NCBI RefSeq assembly: GCF_016863175.1 | Contig: NZ_BOOJ01000058.1 | Coordinates: forward strand, 1-64,000 | Direction: 5' to 3' | DNA from: Paraplanobispora siamensis | GTDB lineage: Bacteria; Actinomycetota; Actinomycetes; Streptosporangiales; Streptosporangiaceae | DNA: 64,000 bases | Part shown: positions 7,980 to 15,958 of the stretch, in pieces | Position numbering within the stretch: the stretch's first letter is position 1 | How the letters are laid out: every line of letters starts with the position of its first letter | Translations under genes and position numbers: made by a program | Notes under the pieces: generated by a model | Told to the model about the DNA's origin: nothing | The model's database searches: none | Seen by the model: only the letters and a program-made list of their open reading frames with translations

Positions 7980-8576
7980 GTGACCGCCACCATGATCGGC
8001 TATGCCCGCTGCTCCACCGACGCCCAAGACCTCACCGCCCAGAAGAACATCCTGCTCGGCCTCGGTGTGTCGGATGATCGGATCTACCTCGACCACGGCC
8101 TGACCGGCACCACCCGGGGGCGCCCCGGACTGGATCAAGCCCTGGCGGCGGTGCGCGCCGGCGACACCCTCGTGGTCCCGAAGCTGGATCGGCTGGCCCG
8201 CTCGGTGCCCGACGCCCGCGACATCGGCGACACCCTCGCCGCCCGCGGCGTGCGCCTGTCGCTCGGCGGCACCCTGTATGACCCGCTCGACCCGATGGGC
8301 AAGATGTTCTTCAACATCCTGGCCACCTTCGCCGAGTTTGAGGTCGACCTTTTGCGCATGCGCACCCGCGAGGGCATGGCCGTCGCCAAGGCGAAGGGCA
8401 AGCTGCGCGGCAAGCAGCCCAAACTCAATGCCCGTCAGCAGAGCGAGCTGGCCCGCATGCACACCACCGGCACCTACACCATCGCCGACCTGGCCGAGGT
8501 GTTCTCGGTGTCGCGGCCGACGGTGTACCGGGTCCTTGAGCGGGCCGGCCGGGACCGTGCGGGCGGGGCGGCATGA
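7980..8576 (+). CDS. Serine recombinase (resolvase/invertase type)
   Basis: 198 residues from GTG 7980 (MTATMIGYARCSTDAQDL). Catalytic Ser12 is in YARCSTDAQ, and the arginines of the active site are in PKLDRLARS. The C-terminus (LNARQQSELARMHTTGTYTI then ADLAEVFSVSRPTVYRVLE) is the usual small DNA-binding HTH. Length fits a resolvase or invertase rather than a large serine integrase. It overlaps the next gene by ATGA, so the three genes at 7980-9669 form one transcription unit, now immediately downstream of an IS30 copy. It may belong to a defunct transposon or act on a nearby inversion site; no recombination site was identified. Confidence 0.85.
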   Translation: MTATMIGYARCSTDAQDLTAQKNILLGLGVSDDRIYLDHGLTGTTRGRPGLDQALAAVRAGDTLVVPKLDRLARSVPDARDIGDTLAARGVRLSLGGTLYDPLDPMGKMFFNILATFAEFEVDLLRMRTREGMAVAKAKGKLRGKQPKLNARQQSELARMHTTGTYTIADLAEVFSVSRPTVYRVLERAGRDRAGGAA

Positions 8577-9484
8577 GGCGCCGCGAGGCCGGGCTCGATC
8601 GGGACGTGGCCGCGCTCCTGGCGGCCAGGGCGTTCACCGAGATCCGGTACCTAGCCGGGGACGTCCGGCGCGCGTCGGAAGACGGCTCCCTTGACGATGA
8701 TCTGGACCGCATCGGGTTCCTGGCCAACCTGGGCCACAACCTGCCGGGGATCGCGCGGCCACGCCGCCCCTGGCGGCCGTCCCGCAGGGGCACGCGCGGC
8801 AGTGGTCGTCAGCAGGCGATGGCGAAACGGCCGATGGGCTGGGCCTGGCACACCGCCGGCCCGGAAGGGCGCGTATGGATGCTGCGTCATATCGAACAGG
8901 CCGGGCTCGGCTGGACGCCACCGCCGCTCCCGGTCAATCGCAAGGGCCCGTTCCCCATGACGCCGCGGCAGCGCATCGGCGTCCTGCTGGGGCGCTGGCC
9001 GGTCAGCACCCCGGCCGGCCACCGGCCGCTGCCGGCGCAGGCGCGTGTCCTCAAGGAACTCGACACCGACACCGTCTGCGCCCTGTACGACGAAGCCGGA
9101 CGGCTTCGGCTCGGCCTCGGCAAAGGCGGGCCCTGGCTACGGGCCCACCTGGATCCCGATGGCGTCCACTACCTGGTGCCGGATCCGGCGGACTATTACT
9201 GGCCCGGCCGCTCAGACGGCCGAGGCGAACAGATCCGTTGGTGGCAGTGCACCGCCCTTCTGCGCATGCAGGACGGCGAACAGGTCACCGGGATGCTCGC
9301 CGTCCTGCCCGACACGTTCACCGCCCTGCCCTCAGCCCTGCGCCGAAGCCGGCAACTCCGGTTGGTCCACCTCGCCCGCGCCACCGAACGCGACACCTAC
9401 CTGTGGGGCCGCGACCACAAGACCGCGTGCAGCCCGCAGCGCTGCGGCTACGCCCCGGAGAAACGATCCGGAGGCGGTCGGTGA
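8573..9484 (+). CDS. Hypothetical protein in recombinase operon
   Basis: 303 residues; start ATG overlaps the recombinase stop. The first 55 residues form a helical region (AALLAARAFTEIRYLAGDVR), a basic linker follows (about 60-90), and then a globular part rich in Trp/Pro (GWAWHTAGPEGRVWMLRHIE; later DPADYYWPGR and IRWWQCTALLRM). I do not recognise a family or an active site. Tight coupling to the recombinase and to a 62-residue protein suggests a cargo or accessory role in the same mobile unit. Confidence 0.65.
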   Translation: MRRREAGLDRDVAALLAARAFTEIRYLAGDVRRASEDGSLDDDLDRIGFLANLGHNLPGIARPRRPWRPSRRGTRGSGRQQAMAKRPMGWAWHTAGPEGRVWMLRHIEQAGLGWTPPPLPVNRKGPFPMTPRQRIGVLLGRWPVSTPAGHRPLPAQARVLKELDTDTVCALYDEAGRLRLGLGKGGPWLRAHLDPDGVHYLVPDPADYYWPGRSDGRGEQIRWWQCTALLRMQDGEQVTGMLAVLPDTFTALPSALRRSRQLRLVHLARATERDTYLWGRDHKTACSPQRCGYAPEKRSGGGR

Positions 9485-9669
9485 GTAGGAGACGGTACGT
9501 GGCCCGAGGAGTGCCGGGCGGCTACCGCATCTGGGACAACCGGGCCCGCCGATGGTGGGGAGAGCTCTACGAGCTGTGCCCCGACGATCTGCTGACCGAA
9601 CTGAACGGCGACGCGGACTATGAGAAGATCACCGCTCTGCTCAAGAGGCATCGGGCCCTCAAGCGCTGA
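9481..9669 (+). CDS. Small basic protein (62 aa)
   Basis: GTG at 9481 overlaps the preceding stop (GTGA). The product begins MSRRRYVARGVPGGYRIWDN and ends with a helix (DYEKITALLKRHRALKR). A Trp pair in RARRWWGELYE gives it a compact look. It closes the recombinase operon. No family recognised; the tight overlap and amphipathic sequence make it likely real. Confidence 0.6.
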   Translation: MSRRRYVARGVPGGYRIWDNRARRWWGELYELCPDDLLTELNGDADYEKITALLKRHRALKR

Positions 9670-10004
9670 CCTAACACCTGTCCCGTTGCAGAGGACTTCC
9701 GACATCTGTGCAGGTGACTTCGGAAATCGACAGTTTTTGCAGGAGCGATCACTCCGGATCATCCCGGAACTCATCCCAAAAGTTTCTCTCCGGAGATTGA
9801 GTTCCGAGACGGTTTCCAGGATGGAGAGCCGTGGTTGCCCGATGCTCTTCCGCAACGACGCCTGACGCCATTTTGACGCTATCTGGTGGAGGAGTCGTCG
9901 GCTTGATCCCGCTATGGGGGTGGGTATGGTCACCTGGTCGTTAGGCAATGCCCACCGCGACGTGACTCTCCTTACCCGGCCTGCGCGGCCTACCCTCCCA
10001 GGGC
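9670..10004. other. Gap, no gene seen
   Basis: About 335 bases after the recombinase operon. Codon composition is less GC-biased than in the flanking genes (TTTCTCTCCGGAGATTGAGT region near 9780) and short frames have no start context. Nothing I can name is present; it may hold the promoter of the gene at 10005. Confidence 0.4.
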
Positions 10005-10313
10005 ATGAGCGAGGGGCGCACGACACGGGTCCGCCGGCACACGCGGACCCTTCGCAGCGGGCGAACGGTTACCGTCCGGGCGCATGTTCGCAGACTTCCA
10101 GCTGGTGCTGCGGCCGGGGCCGGAGGTCTGGGATTGCTCGTTTTGGCCATCGGCGCGTTCGCGGTACTCGGCAGTGTGTTCGCCGATGAGCCCGCGCCCA
10201 CGCCGGTCTCCACCGTCCCGGCGCAGGAGATGCAGGCACCGCCACCGGAGCCCTCGGTTGAGCCGCCGCCTCCGGAACCGGTGACCGAGCCGCCGCCTCC
10301 CGACCCGACCTGA
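10005..10313 (+). CDS. Small single-TM protein with Pro-rich outer tail
   Basis: 102 residues. The N-terminus is basic and of a type common in actinomycete small proteins (VRRHTRTLRSGRTVTVRAHV). One TM helix follows at about 33-58 (GGLGLLVLAIGAFAVLGSVF), then a Pro/Glu/Thr-rich tail (PPPEPSVEPPPPEPVTEPPP). Topology is probably N-in with the tail outside. No clear ribosome site, so the start is chosen on sequence character alone. Function unknown. Confidence 0.6.
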   Translation: MSEGRTTRVRRHTRTLRSGRTVTVRAHVRRLPAGAAAGAGGLGLLVLAIGAFAVLGSVFADEPAPTPVSTVPAQEMQAPPPEPSVEPPPPEPVTEPPPPDPT

Positions 10314-10603
10314 GGCGCCCTCCCATTCCGGGCCTGGCGTTCGCTGAGCCCAGCTCCACCACAGCCTTACGAGGTTGGGGTTTTCTGCCCACGGGGGCAC
10401 CGACGCGGTGCTTGTGGATCCGGTGCACCCGACCGGCCCGCATCAGCCCGGGCGTGCTGGGCAGCGGTGATGGCCTGGCGGGCAGTCCATCGCCGGCAAG
10501 GTGCTCTTCTCTCTTCGCCGCGATGGCCACGCAGCTGGAGCGACCTGAAGCGCAAGCAGCATCGAGGCGGCCAGTTGTGGGCCCGGTCCGCATCGAGGGC
10601 AAA

Positions 10604-10646
10604 GCAAAGGTTCGCATCCTGCTCACCGCAGGATGCGAACCTTTGC
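10604..10646. repeat. Perfect 18-bp inverted repeat (hairpin)
   Basis: Arms GCAAAGGTTCGCATCCTG (10604-10621) and CAGGATGCGAACCTTTGC (10629-10646) are exact reverse complements around a 7-base loop. There is no T-tract on either side, so a classic terminator is uncertain. It could be a strong structure in a transcript, a recombination site or the trace of a palindromic element. Confidence 0.75.
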
Positions 10647-10690
10647 CGGGTCCACCGTTGCCCCGGCGCACCCTCATGCGTGATCTGGGC

Positions 10691-11052
10691 GGTTCCGCAT
10701 GTCAATCCGAAACTCCCCACCAGCTCACAACTGCACACTTCGAATGTTCACCGTTGTTGTTCTCCATTACAACCGAACAAACAGGGCAAAGCGAACCTGG
10801 CAAGCAAATATGAACGTCAATACGCACTGAGAAACGGTATGGGCTGGAGACAAACGTCTACGAACATCTGCGAACACCGGCGAACGGCCGTGGATGGCGG
10901 CGACTGCGAGCAGAAAAGTGAACAACGTGTGATCGCTCGAGAAGGTCGGTAGGGTGCCCATGACACATCCGACAAATCCGCTCCTGCGATGGTTGCCCCC
11001 ATCGAGCGAATCGGCCGAGATGTGGCATATGTCAGGTTCCGCATGTCAATCC
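10691..11052. repeat. Exact 18-base direct repeat, 344 bp apart
   Basis: GGTTCCGCATGTCAATCC occurs at 10691-10708 and again at 11035-11052. The second copy lies 17 bases upstream of the start at 11070, in the leader of the small membrane protein gene. The first follows the 18-bp hairpin. Exact repeats of this length in unrelated flanks suggest a duplicated control site or the ends of a small inserted segment. Confidence 0.6.
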
Positions 11053-11069
11053 CAAAGAGAGAATGATTC

Positions 11070-11273
11070 ATGTTCTCATTCAGCATCGCACTTCCTGCCG
11101 TCGGTGTACACGAGGTAGTCGTTCCCGTCGTCCTGATCATCATCCTCATCTTCATCGCCGCACTCACCCGGCAGGGCCACACTCCCGACGAGGTTCTCCT
11201 GCTGATCGGCGGCGGTTGCCTGCTCGCCCTCACGCTCCTGTCCACCCTCCTGACCCGCAGGCCAGGAGCATGA
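11070..11273 (+). CDS. Small two-TM membrane protein (67 aa)
   Basis: ATG 11070 behind AGAGAG. Two hydrophobic segments: about 12-32 (HEVVVPVVLIIILIFIAALT) and 42-61 (EVLLLIGGGCLLALTLLSTL), joined by a short polar turn, ending in basic residues. It is followed after 3 bases by an HTH protein gene, so the two are probably co-transcribed. Small membrane proteins paired with XRE proteins are common in actinomycetes; function is unknown. Confidence 0.6.
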   Translation: MFSFSIALPAVGVHEVVVPVVLIIILIFIAALTRQGHTPDEVLLLIGGGCLLALTLLSTLLTRRPGA

Positions 11274-11276
11274 TCG

Positions 11277-12032
11277 ATGGAAGTGCGCCATCCTCACGCC
11301 GAACGCCTGGTGTTCGACCACGTCTCCCTCGATCACCTGCGCCAGACCAATCTGCACGCGACGAACATGCCGCCCATGCTCCAGCAGCTCTATCAGCGCC
11401 TTGCCGGCACACTGGCCGAGGTGCTGAACGACGTCCGCCTGTCCGAACAAGACGATCAGTTCGCTGGTGTTCTCGCCAGAAACCTGGCACGAGACGCGCG
11501 AGGGGGCCTGGTCCCCTCCCTCAAATCCGTCAACCACATCATCGACCTGAGGAATTTCGGCAGCGAAGCACGCAATGCCATCCTCGCCCTGCATAAAAAA
11601 GCCCTGCTGGAGGATGGAAAGACGGCAGAAGGAAACTCTCCGGCCAGTTCCCCGAGAAAGGCCACCCCTGCCGGTGCTCCAGCCAAAACGATCGCCCAGA
11701 TCGACGACGACAAGGAATACCCGCTCAAGCCCAAACCGCTGACCGCCAATACGCCGGCTGAGCTGGTCGACCTGATGCGCCAGCTGCGTATCTGGTCCGG
11801 TGAGCCGTCGCTGCGGGAGCTGGCGCGCCGCTCCTGCGGCGGTTTTGCCCCGAGCACGCTGTGCGAGACCCTCAAAAAGGACAGGCTCCCGCCGTATGAG
11901 CTACTGATCGCGTTTGTCCGCGCCTGCGGCGGAAGCGAGCAGGATGTGATGGCATGGAGCAGCGCCTGGCGCCGGATCCGGATGGCCCAGATCTGCCCCC
12001 GCGATGCCCCCAGGCAGCTACGGCCGATCTGA
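11277..12032 (+). CDS. XRE-like helix-turn-helix protein
   Basis: 251 residues. The C-terminal region (about 160-240) carries the HTH form frequent in actinomycete regulators: SLRELARRSCGGFAPSTLCE, then LPPYELLIAFVRACG and WSSAWRRI. The N-terminal 110 residues are helical (MPPMLQQLYQRLAGTLAEVL) and may be a sensor or oligomerisation part, joined by a Pro/Ala/Lys linker. It probably binds DNA; targets are unknown, the upstream repeat-rich region being the obvious candidate. Confidence 0.7.
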   Translation: MEVRHPHAERLVFDHVSLDHLRQTNLHATNMPPMLQQLYQRLAGTLAEVLNDVRLSEQDDQFAGVLARNLARDARGGLVPSLKSVNHIIDLRNFGSEARNAILALHKKALLEDGKTAEGNSPASSPRKATPAGAPAKTIAQIDDDKEYPLKPKPLTANTPAELVDLMRQLRIWSGEPSLRELARRSCGGFAPSTLCETLKKDRLPPYELLIAFVRACGGSEQDVMAWSSAWRRIRMAQICPRDAPRQLRPI

Positions 12033-12349
12033 GTGCCCGCCGCCGGCGCGGCTCACCGCCTCGCTGCACGATCTTGGTGGGTGCCGTTGGTGGCGGGCCA
12101 GTTCGCGGCTGCATCGGGCATCGATGCGGCATTCGCCGCAGGAGCAGAGATGAGCAGCGGTGACTGCTCATCGCCAACCAGGCGCAGGGTCCGGTACGGA
12201 TCTTCCGTTTCGCGTCTCCCCGGATAACTCCTCTTATCCAGGGAGAAACGCCGGGATCTCTCCGGGTAACGTCGCCATGCCCCCGAAGGCAGCACTGGAA
12301 AAACTTCCCGGATAAGGAGAAGGCGGGTCGGCATGGCCATGTGAGCCAA

Positions 12350-12415
12350 GCCGGCGGCCGCCGCACCCTCGGACACTGCGGTGATGGCGATGCGGCTACT
12401 GCGGCAGAGACCGCC
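12350..12415. repeat. Dispersed 66-base repeat, copy A
   Basis: Matches 20645-20710 at about 60 of 66 positions in the same orientation (core GTGATGGCGATGCGGC). Both flanks diverge at once. Copy B abuts a truncated amidohydrolase gene, so the repeat marks a breakpoint there. The parent sequence is not recognised. Confidence 0.6.
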
Positions 12416-12690
12416 TTCAAGGCTCAGCCGGCCCATCGTGCTCTGGTCGCCCCGGCCGAGGCCGTGACGAGGCGTAGGTCTCCTCATGGAGAGATGGGGA
12501 AGAGGGGTCAGGTACTGGGGCGGGCACGGAGTGGCGGGTCAAATCTTGATCTACATAGTTAAGGAGATCGGTTGAGAAAGGATGATGACCAGGCGGGGAC
12601 CACACATCATCCACGCAGTCGGGCAGCCTGCACGTCGCCGAACAGAAGCCGTGGCTATAGGAACGTCACTGAACTGCGAAAACGCCTCCT

Positions 12691-12741
12691 CACATGTTCT
12701 GGGGGTCAAGGGGCCGCAGGTTCAAATCCTGTCGTCCCGAC
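12691..12741 (+). other. tRNA 3'-end-like fragment (possible attachment-site remnant)
   Basis: The segment ends CCGCAGGTTCAAATCCTGTC then GTCCCGAC. GCAGG-TTCAAAT-CCTGT forms a five-pair T-arm with the standard TTCAAAT loop, followed by an acceptor-like strand. I cannot fold a normal D-arm and anticodon arm upstream within tRNA length; a GTCGGG that could pair with CCCGAC lies 125 nt upstream (12617), too far for a standard tRNA. Such 3' fragments are typical scars of elements that integrate into tRNA genes. Confidence 0.45.
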
Positions 12742-12746
12742 ACGGT

Positions 12747-12794
12747 GCGAAAAGCCCTTTGGGCAGGTAGACATCCAGCTCGACGGGCTTTTGC
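12747..12794 (+). terminator. Stem possibly ending transcription
   Basis: GCGAAAAGCCC (12747-12757) can pair with GGGCTTTTGCGC (12785-12796), with a 27-base loop and a T-run inside the 3' arm. It lies directly after the tRNA-like fragment, the usual place for a tRNA terminator. Confidence 0.4.
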
Positions 12795-13133
12795 GCGTTC
12801 AGGCGCTATTGAGCAGCCGGGCGCACGAGGGCCGGCCGGGGACCAGCCGTTGCTCAGATGAGCGCTCAGCGCCGCCCCGGTCGCGGTGATCGCCTGGTCG
12901 CGGATCTGAGCGCGGCGGGCAGCGCCGTGCAATACCACCGCTGTCCCGGTGCCGGGCACCTGGACGTGCCCAGCGCCGCGTTCCCGGACTTTGTCGTTCG
13001 TGCAGCGTCTCACCGCCACTGTGGAATGACCGCCGCCGTCTGCGGCCGAGGACGGCTGATCAACCGCCTCGGGCGGATCTTCCATCAGGGCTGCTGGAAC
13101 CTTCGTGTACCTTCTGACCTGCGACGTGCTCTT

Positions 13134-14063
13134 TTAGTGCTTATGTTGTCTGTCCCCGTACGTCAGGTCGACGCCGGTGAGCTGGCGGGAGCGGTCCCAG
13201 AGGCGGGCCGCGAGGGCGGTGTCGGCGGCGGCGCCGGTGAAGGTCTCGAAGGTCGGGCGGGGGCGGCGCGGACGGCCCGGGCCGATGTGTCTGCCGGTGG
13301 GGGCGGCGGCCTCGGTGGCCGCGTAGAGGATCGGCGCGACGGCTGCATCGATCGGCAGCCGGAAGAAGACACCCAGCACGGATTGGACCGTGCGCGGCAA
13401 AAGCGCCGCCTGTCGATCCAGGTCGGTCTTGGCCATGCCGGGGTGGGCGAGCAGGCTGCGGACCGGCGATCCGGCGGCGCGGAGGCGGCGGTCAAGCTCC
13501 AGGCCGAACAGCACGTTGGCGAGCTTGGAGGTGGCGTAGGCGCCACCAGGTGAGTAGCGGCGTTCGGCGGCCAGGTCGTCGAGGTCGAGGCGGCCCATCC
13601 GATAGAGGCTGGAGGCGACGGTCACCACGGCACCGCCCTCGGCCATCCGGTCGAGAAGAAGACCGGTCAGCGCGTAGTGGCCGAGGTGGTTGGTCGCCAG
13701 TTGGCTCTCCACTCCTTCGGGGCTCAGCCGGCGCGCCACCGTGCCGATGCCGCCGTTGTTCACCAGCGAATCGACGATCACGCCGTCGGCGCGCAGGTCG
13801 TCGGCGAACCGCCGGACGGTGCGCAGGTCGAGCAGGTCGAGGTGGCGGACGTCGAGATCGGCCTTGGGGTCTGCGGCGCGCAACTGGTCCCGGACCCGGC
13901 CGCCCTTGGCGGTGTCCCGTACGGCCATGATCACCCGGCCGCCGCGCGCGGCGAGGTGGCGGGTGATCGCCACACCGAGGCCGCTGCTGGCGCCGGTGAC
14001 GACGAAGGTGCGGCCGCTCTGGTCGCCGAGATCGGTGACACTCCAGTCCACGGTGCTGTCCAT
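13134..14063 (-). CDS. Short-chain dehydrogenase/reductase (SDR)
   Basis: 309 residues from ATG 14063 (ribosome site GGGAGGGACC). Cofactor motif TGASSGLG at about 24-31, NNGG at about 107-110, catalytic Ser in VASSLYR, Tyr/Lys in YATSK. The motif order and length fit the retinol-dehydrogenase/oxidoreductase type of SDR, which uses NAD(P)H on small alcohols or ketones. Divergent from a TetR gene with paired operators between them, so expression is probably relieved when the TetR protein binds a ligand. Substrate unknown. Confidence 0.88.
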   Translation of the reverse strand: MDSTVDWSVTDLGDQSGRTFVVTGASSGLGVAITRHLAARGGRVIMAVRDTAKGGRVRDQLRAADPKADLDVRHLDLLDLRTVRRFADDLRADGVIVDSLVNNGGIGTVARRLSPEGVESQLATNHLGHYALTGLLLDRMAEGGAVVTVASSLYRMGRLDLDDLAAERRYSPGGAYATSKLANVLFGLELDRRLRAAGSPVRSLLAHPGMAKTDLDRQAALLPRTVQSVLGVFFRLPIDAAVAPILYAATEAAAPTGRHIGPGRPRRPRPTFETFTGAAADTALAARLWDRSRQLTGVDLTYGDRQHKH

Positions 14064-14080
14064 GGTCCCTCCCGGAAATA

Positions 14081-14133
14081 AACGGATAAGTCATCCGATT
14101 CAAGGTGACAGGAAACGGATTGTCAATCCGTTT
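14081..14133. promoter_or_regulatory. Paired TetR-type operators
   Basis: A perfect 9-bp dyad AAACGGATT-GTC-AATCCGTTT occupies 14113-14133; a second, shorter one, CGGAT-aagtc-ATCCG, sits at 14083-14097. Both use the half-site CGGAT. They lie between the divergent SDR and TetR starts and would cover both promoters. Confidence 0.75.
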
Positions 14134-14148
14134 AGGTAGACTCGGGCC

Positions 14149-14715
14149 ATGACCTCGCTGCGTGCCGATGCCGCCCGCAACCGCGCCCTCCTGCTGGCGA
14201 CGGCACGTCAGGCGGTCGCCTCGGGTGACCTGTCACTGCAGCTCAACGAGATGGCCCGCCGCGCGGGCATGGGCGTGGGCACCGTATACCGGCACTTCCC
14301 CACCCGCCGGGCGCTGCTGGAGGCCCTGGCCGAGCCCGCCTTCGCCGCCGTCCTGGACGGCGCCCGGACCGCGTCCCTGCACGACGATCCGTGGACGGGA
14401 GTCGAGATCCTGCTGCGAGCCCTGCTCCTGCAGCAACTGGCCGACCCCGCCTTCGCCGAGGTGATCGCCTCACCCGCCACCGACGACGCGATCCCGCAGA
14501 CCACCGCCCAGCGCAACGAGTTCAACGCTCTGGCCAGGACGGTCCTTGCCCGCGCCCGCGAGACCGGCGCCCTGCGTCCGGGACTCACCGACGAGGACCT
14601 CCATCATCTGGTCTGCGGCACGGCCTTCGCGCTCGGCCTCGGCCCCACCCCGGCCGCCCGCGTCGACGCCTACCTGCGCGTCCTGCTCGACGGCGTCGCC
14701 GGCAGAGCGGAGTGA
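14149..14715 (+). CDS. TetR/AcrR-family repressor
   Basis: 188 residues. The N-terminal HTH is clear (LSLQLNEMARRAGMGVGTVY then RHFPTRRALLEAL). The C-terminal ligand domain is short and helical, in the style of regulators next to SDR genes. The ATG is only 16 bases after the perfect operator, and no ribosome site is evident, so the transcript may be nearly leaderless. It should repress itself and the divergent SDR gene. Confidence 0.88.
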   Translation: MTSLRADAARNRALLLATARQAVASGDLSLQLNEMARRAGMGVGTVYRHFPTRRALLEALAEPAFAAVLDGARTASLHDDPWTGVEILLRALLLQQLADPAFAEVIASPATDDAIPQTTAQRNEFNALARTVLARARETGALRPGLTDEDLHHLVCGTAFALGLGPTPAARVDAYLRVLLDGVAGRAE

Positions 14716-14804
14716 CCACGCACCCGACCGGCGAGTCGCCGCGCTGAAGGGCATTGCGGAAGGTCGTGAGTGGGCGGGTCAGGACAGGTTTGCGGCTGTC
14801 GTGG

Positions 14805-14939
14805 TCATGCCGGCAGGGCGAGGTTGCGCATGTGGGCGACGGCCTGGACTGCGTGGTGGAGACTGGTGCCCTTCTGCCGGCAGTCGCGCAGGATCTTGTC
14901 GTTCTCCATCCGGGCGAAGACGTGCTCGACGCGGCTCGT
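14805..14939 (-). pseudogene. C-terminal fragment of an IS5-type transposase
   Basis: Directly after the Crp/Fnr stop, the same frame reads TSRVEHVFARMENDKILRDC, then RQKGTSLHHAVQAVAHMRNL ALPA and a stop. This is the conserved tail of IS5-group transposases (RVEHxFARMK..KILRDCR..GxGxHHAxxxxAxxHNLAL). The rest of the transposase is missing. It is a scar of an old insertion at the end of the Crp/Fnr gene. Confidence 0.65.
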
Positions 14940-15689
14940 TCAGCGCAGGTCCTGGTAGGCGGTGGCGAAGGCCTCGCCGATGATCGCATAACAGGCGCAC
15001 GCGGCGTCCTGCAACCGGTCCCGGTCAAGGATGGTGATGGTGCCGCGGTGATAGGCGATGCAGCCGTCGGCGGCCAGGGCGGCGGCGACCTCGCTGACCG
15101 AGGCCCGGCGCACTCCCAGCATCTGCGCCAAAAACTCCTGGGTCAGCTCGAAGACCTCGACCTACACGCGGTCGGCGGTCATCAGCAGCCAGCGGGCGCA
15201 GCGCTGACGGATGCTGTGGGCGCCGTTGCAGGCGGCGTTGCGGGCCAGCTGGATGAACAAGGCCTGGGTGTAGCGCTGCAGCGCGGCCTGCAGCCCGCCG
15301 TCGAGGACGGCGGCCTCATGGCGGAACTGCTCGGCGCTCATCTGCAGCGCCCTCCCGGTGATCTGCACCGAGGCGCACTCGGCGGGGGAGGCGGCGCCCA
15401 GGAACACCGGCAGGCCGATCATGCCCTCATTGCCGATGGTGGCCACCTCCACCACCTGCTCATCCTCCAGCTCGGCCGTCAGGGAGACCACCCCGGTCAG
15501 CGGAAAGTACACCTGCTGCATCCGCTGGTGCGGGCGATAGAGCACCTGGCCGACTTCCAGCGCCACCGGCTGCAGATGCCCGTTCAGGTGCTGCAGTTCC
15601 TGTTCGGGTACGGCCGCCAGGATCTGGTTGCGGCGCACATCGAATCCGGTCGTCGTTCTCACCTCGCTCTCCCCGCCGCAGTATGCCAC
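14940..15689 (-). pseudogene. Crp/Fnr-family regulator with an internal stop codon
   Basis: From ATG 15689 the frame gives a cyclic-nucleotide-binding-like domain (ILAAVPEQELQHLNGHLQPV, GVVSLTAELEDEQVVEVATI) and continues to ALWLLMTADRV-like sequence, where TAG stands at 15162-15164. The same frame then resumes as VEVFELTQEFLAQMLGVRRA with the HTH (SVSEVAAALAADGCI) down to 14940. Total length is about 250 codons, normal for the family. Unless the stop is read through, the product lacks its DNA-binding domain. An IS5-type transposase tail abuts the 3' end. Confidence 0.8.
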
Positions 15690-15958
15690 CAGGCAGCGCG
15701 GCCGATGGAGCGGCTGGGCAATCCTCCCGGGTGGCCTCCGCCGCCGTGCCCGCCTGACCCCGGCCGCCCGCCTGCAGCAAGCCGAGCTCGCCGCGCTCTG
15801 GAGCCTCCTCCTCGCGGTTCAGGCGCTGCCGGGTGCGCCACAGGATGAAAAACGGTGCTATGCCAGGCCGTCGTGTCCCGTTCTGTCCGTCGCAGGGTTA
15901 TTCGAGCAGGAGAGGGCATGGGGGAAATCCCAGCTATGCGTTCTGAAAGGACGAGCCG

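Larger units (their letters stand above)
10314..11069. other. Non-coding region rich in repeats and dyads
   Basis: About 755 bases with no convincing gene. It holds a perfect 18-bp hairpin (10604-10646), an exact 18-base direct repeat (10691-10708 and 11035-11052) and three CGAAC motifs at exact 10-base spacing (10861, 10871, 10881). The stretch from about 10700 to 11070 is distinctly lower in GC than the flanks. It leads into the small membrane protein/XRE pair at 11070-12032 and is probably its control region. Confidence 0.5.
12033..13133. other. 1.1-kb region without a gene; mobile-element debris
   Basis: No frame here has a start context and family signal. It contains: a 66-base segment also present near 20.7 kb (12350-12415), several CCGGATAA-type repeats between 12220 and 12320, a tRNA 3'-end-like fragment (12691-12741) and a stem that could end transcription (12747-12794). 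The mix suggests past integration or excision events at this spot. Confidence 0.5.

Noticed and set aside
7908-8462. N-terminal extension of the IS30 transposase frame beyond the element
   Set aside because: It crosses the terminal repeat and runs antisense to the recombinase gene; ATG 7907 has a good ribosome site and gives normal family length.
12617-12741. Complete tRNA gene
   Set aside because: Only the T-arm and an acceptor-like strand can be folded; the possible 5' partner is 125 nt away and no anticodon arm is evident.
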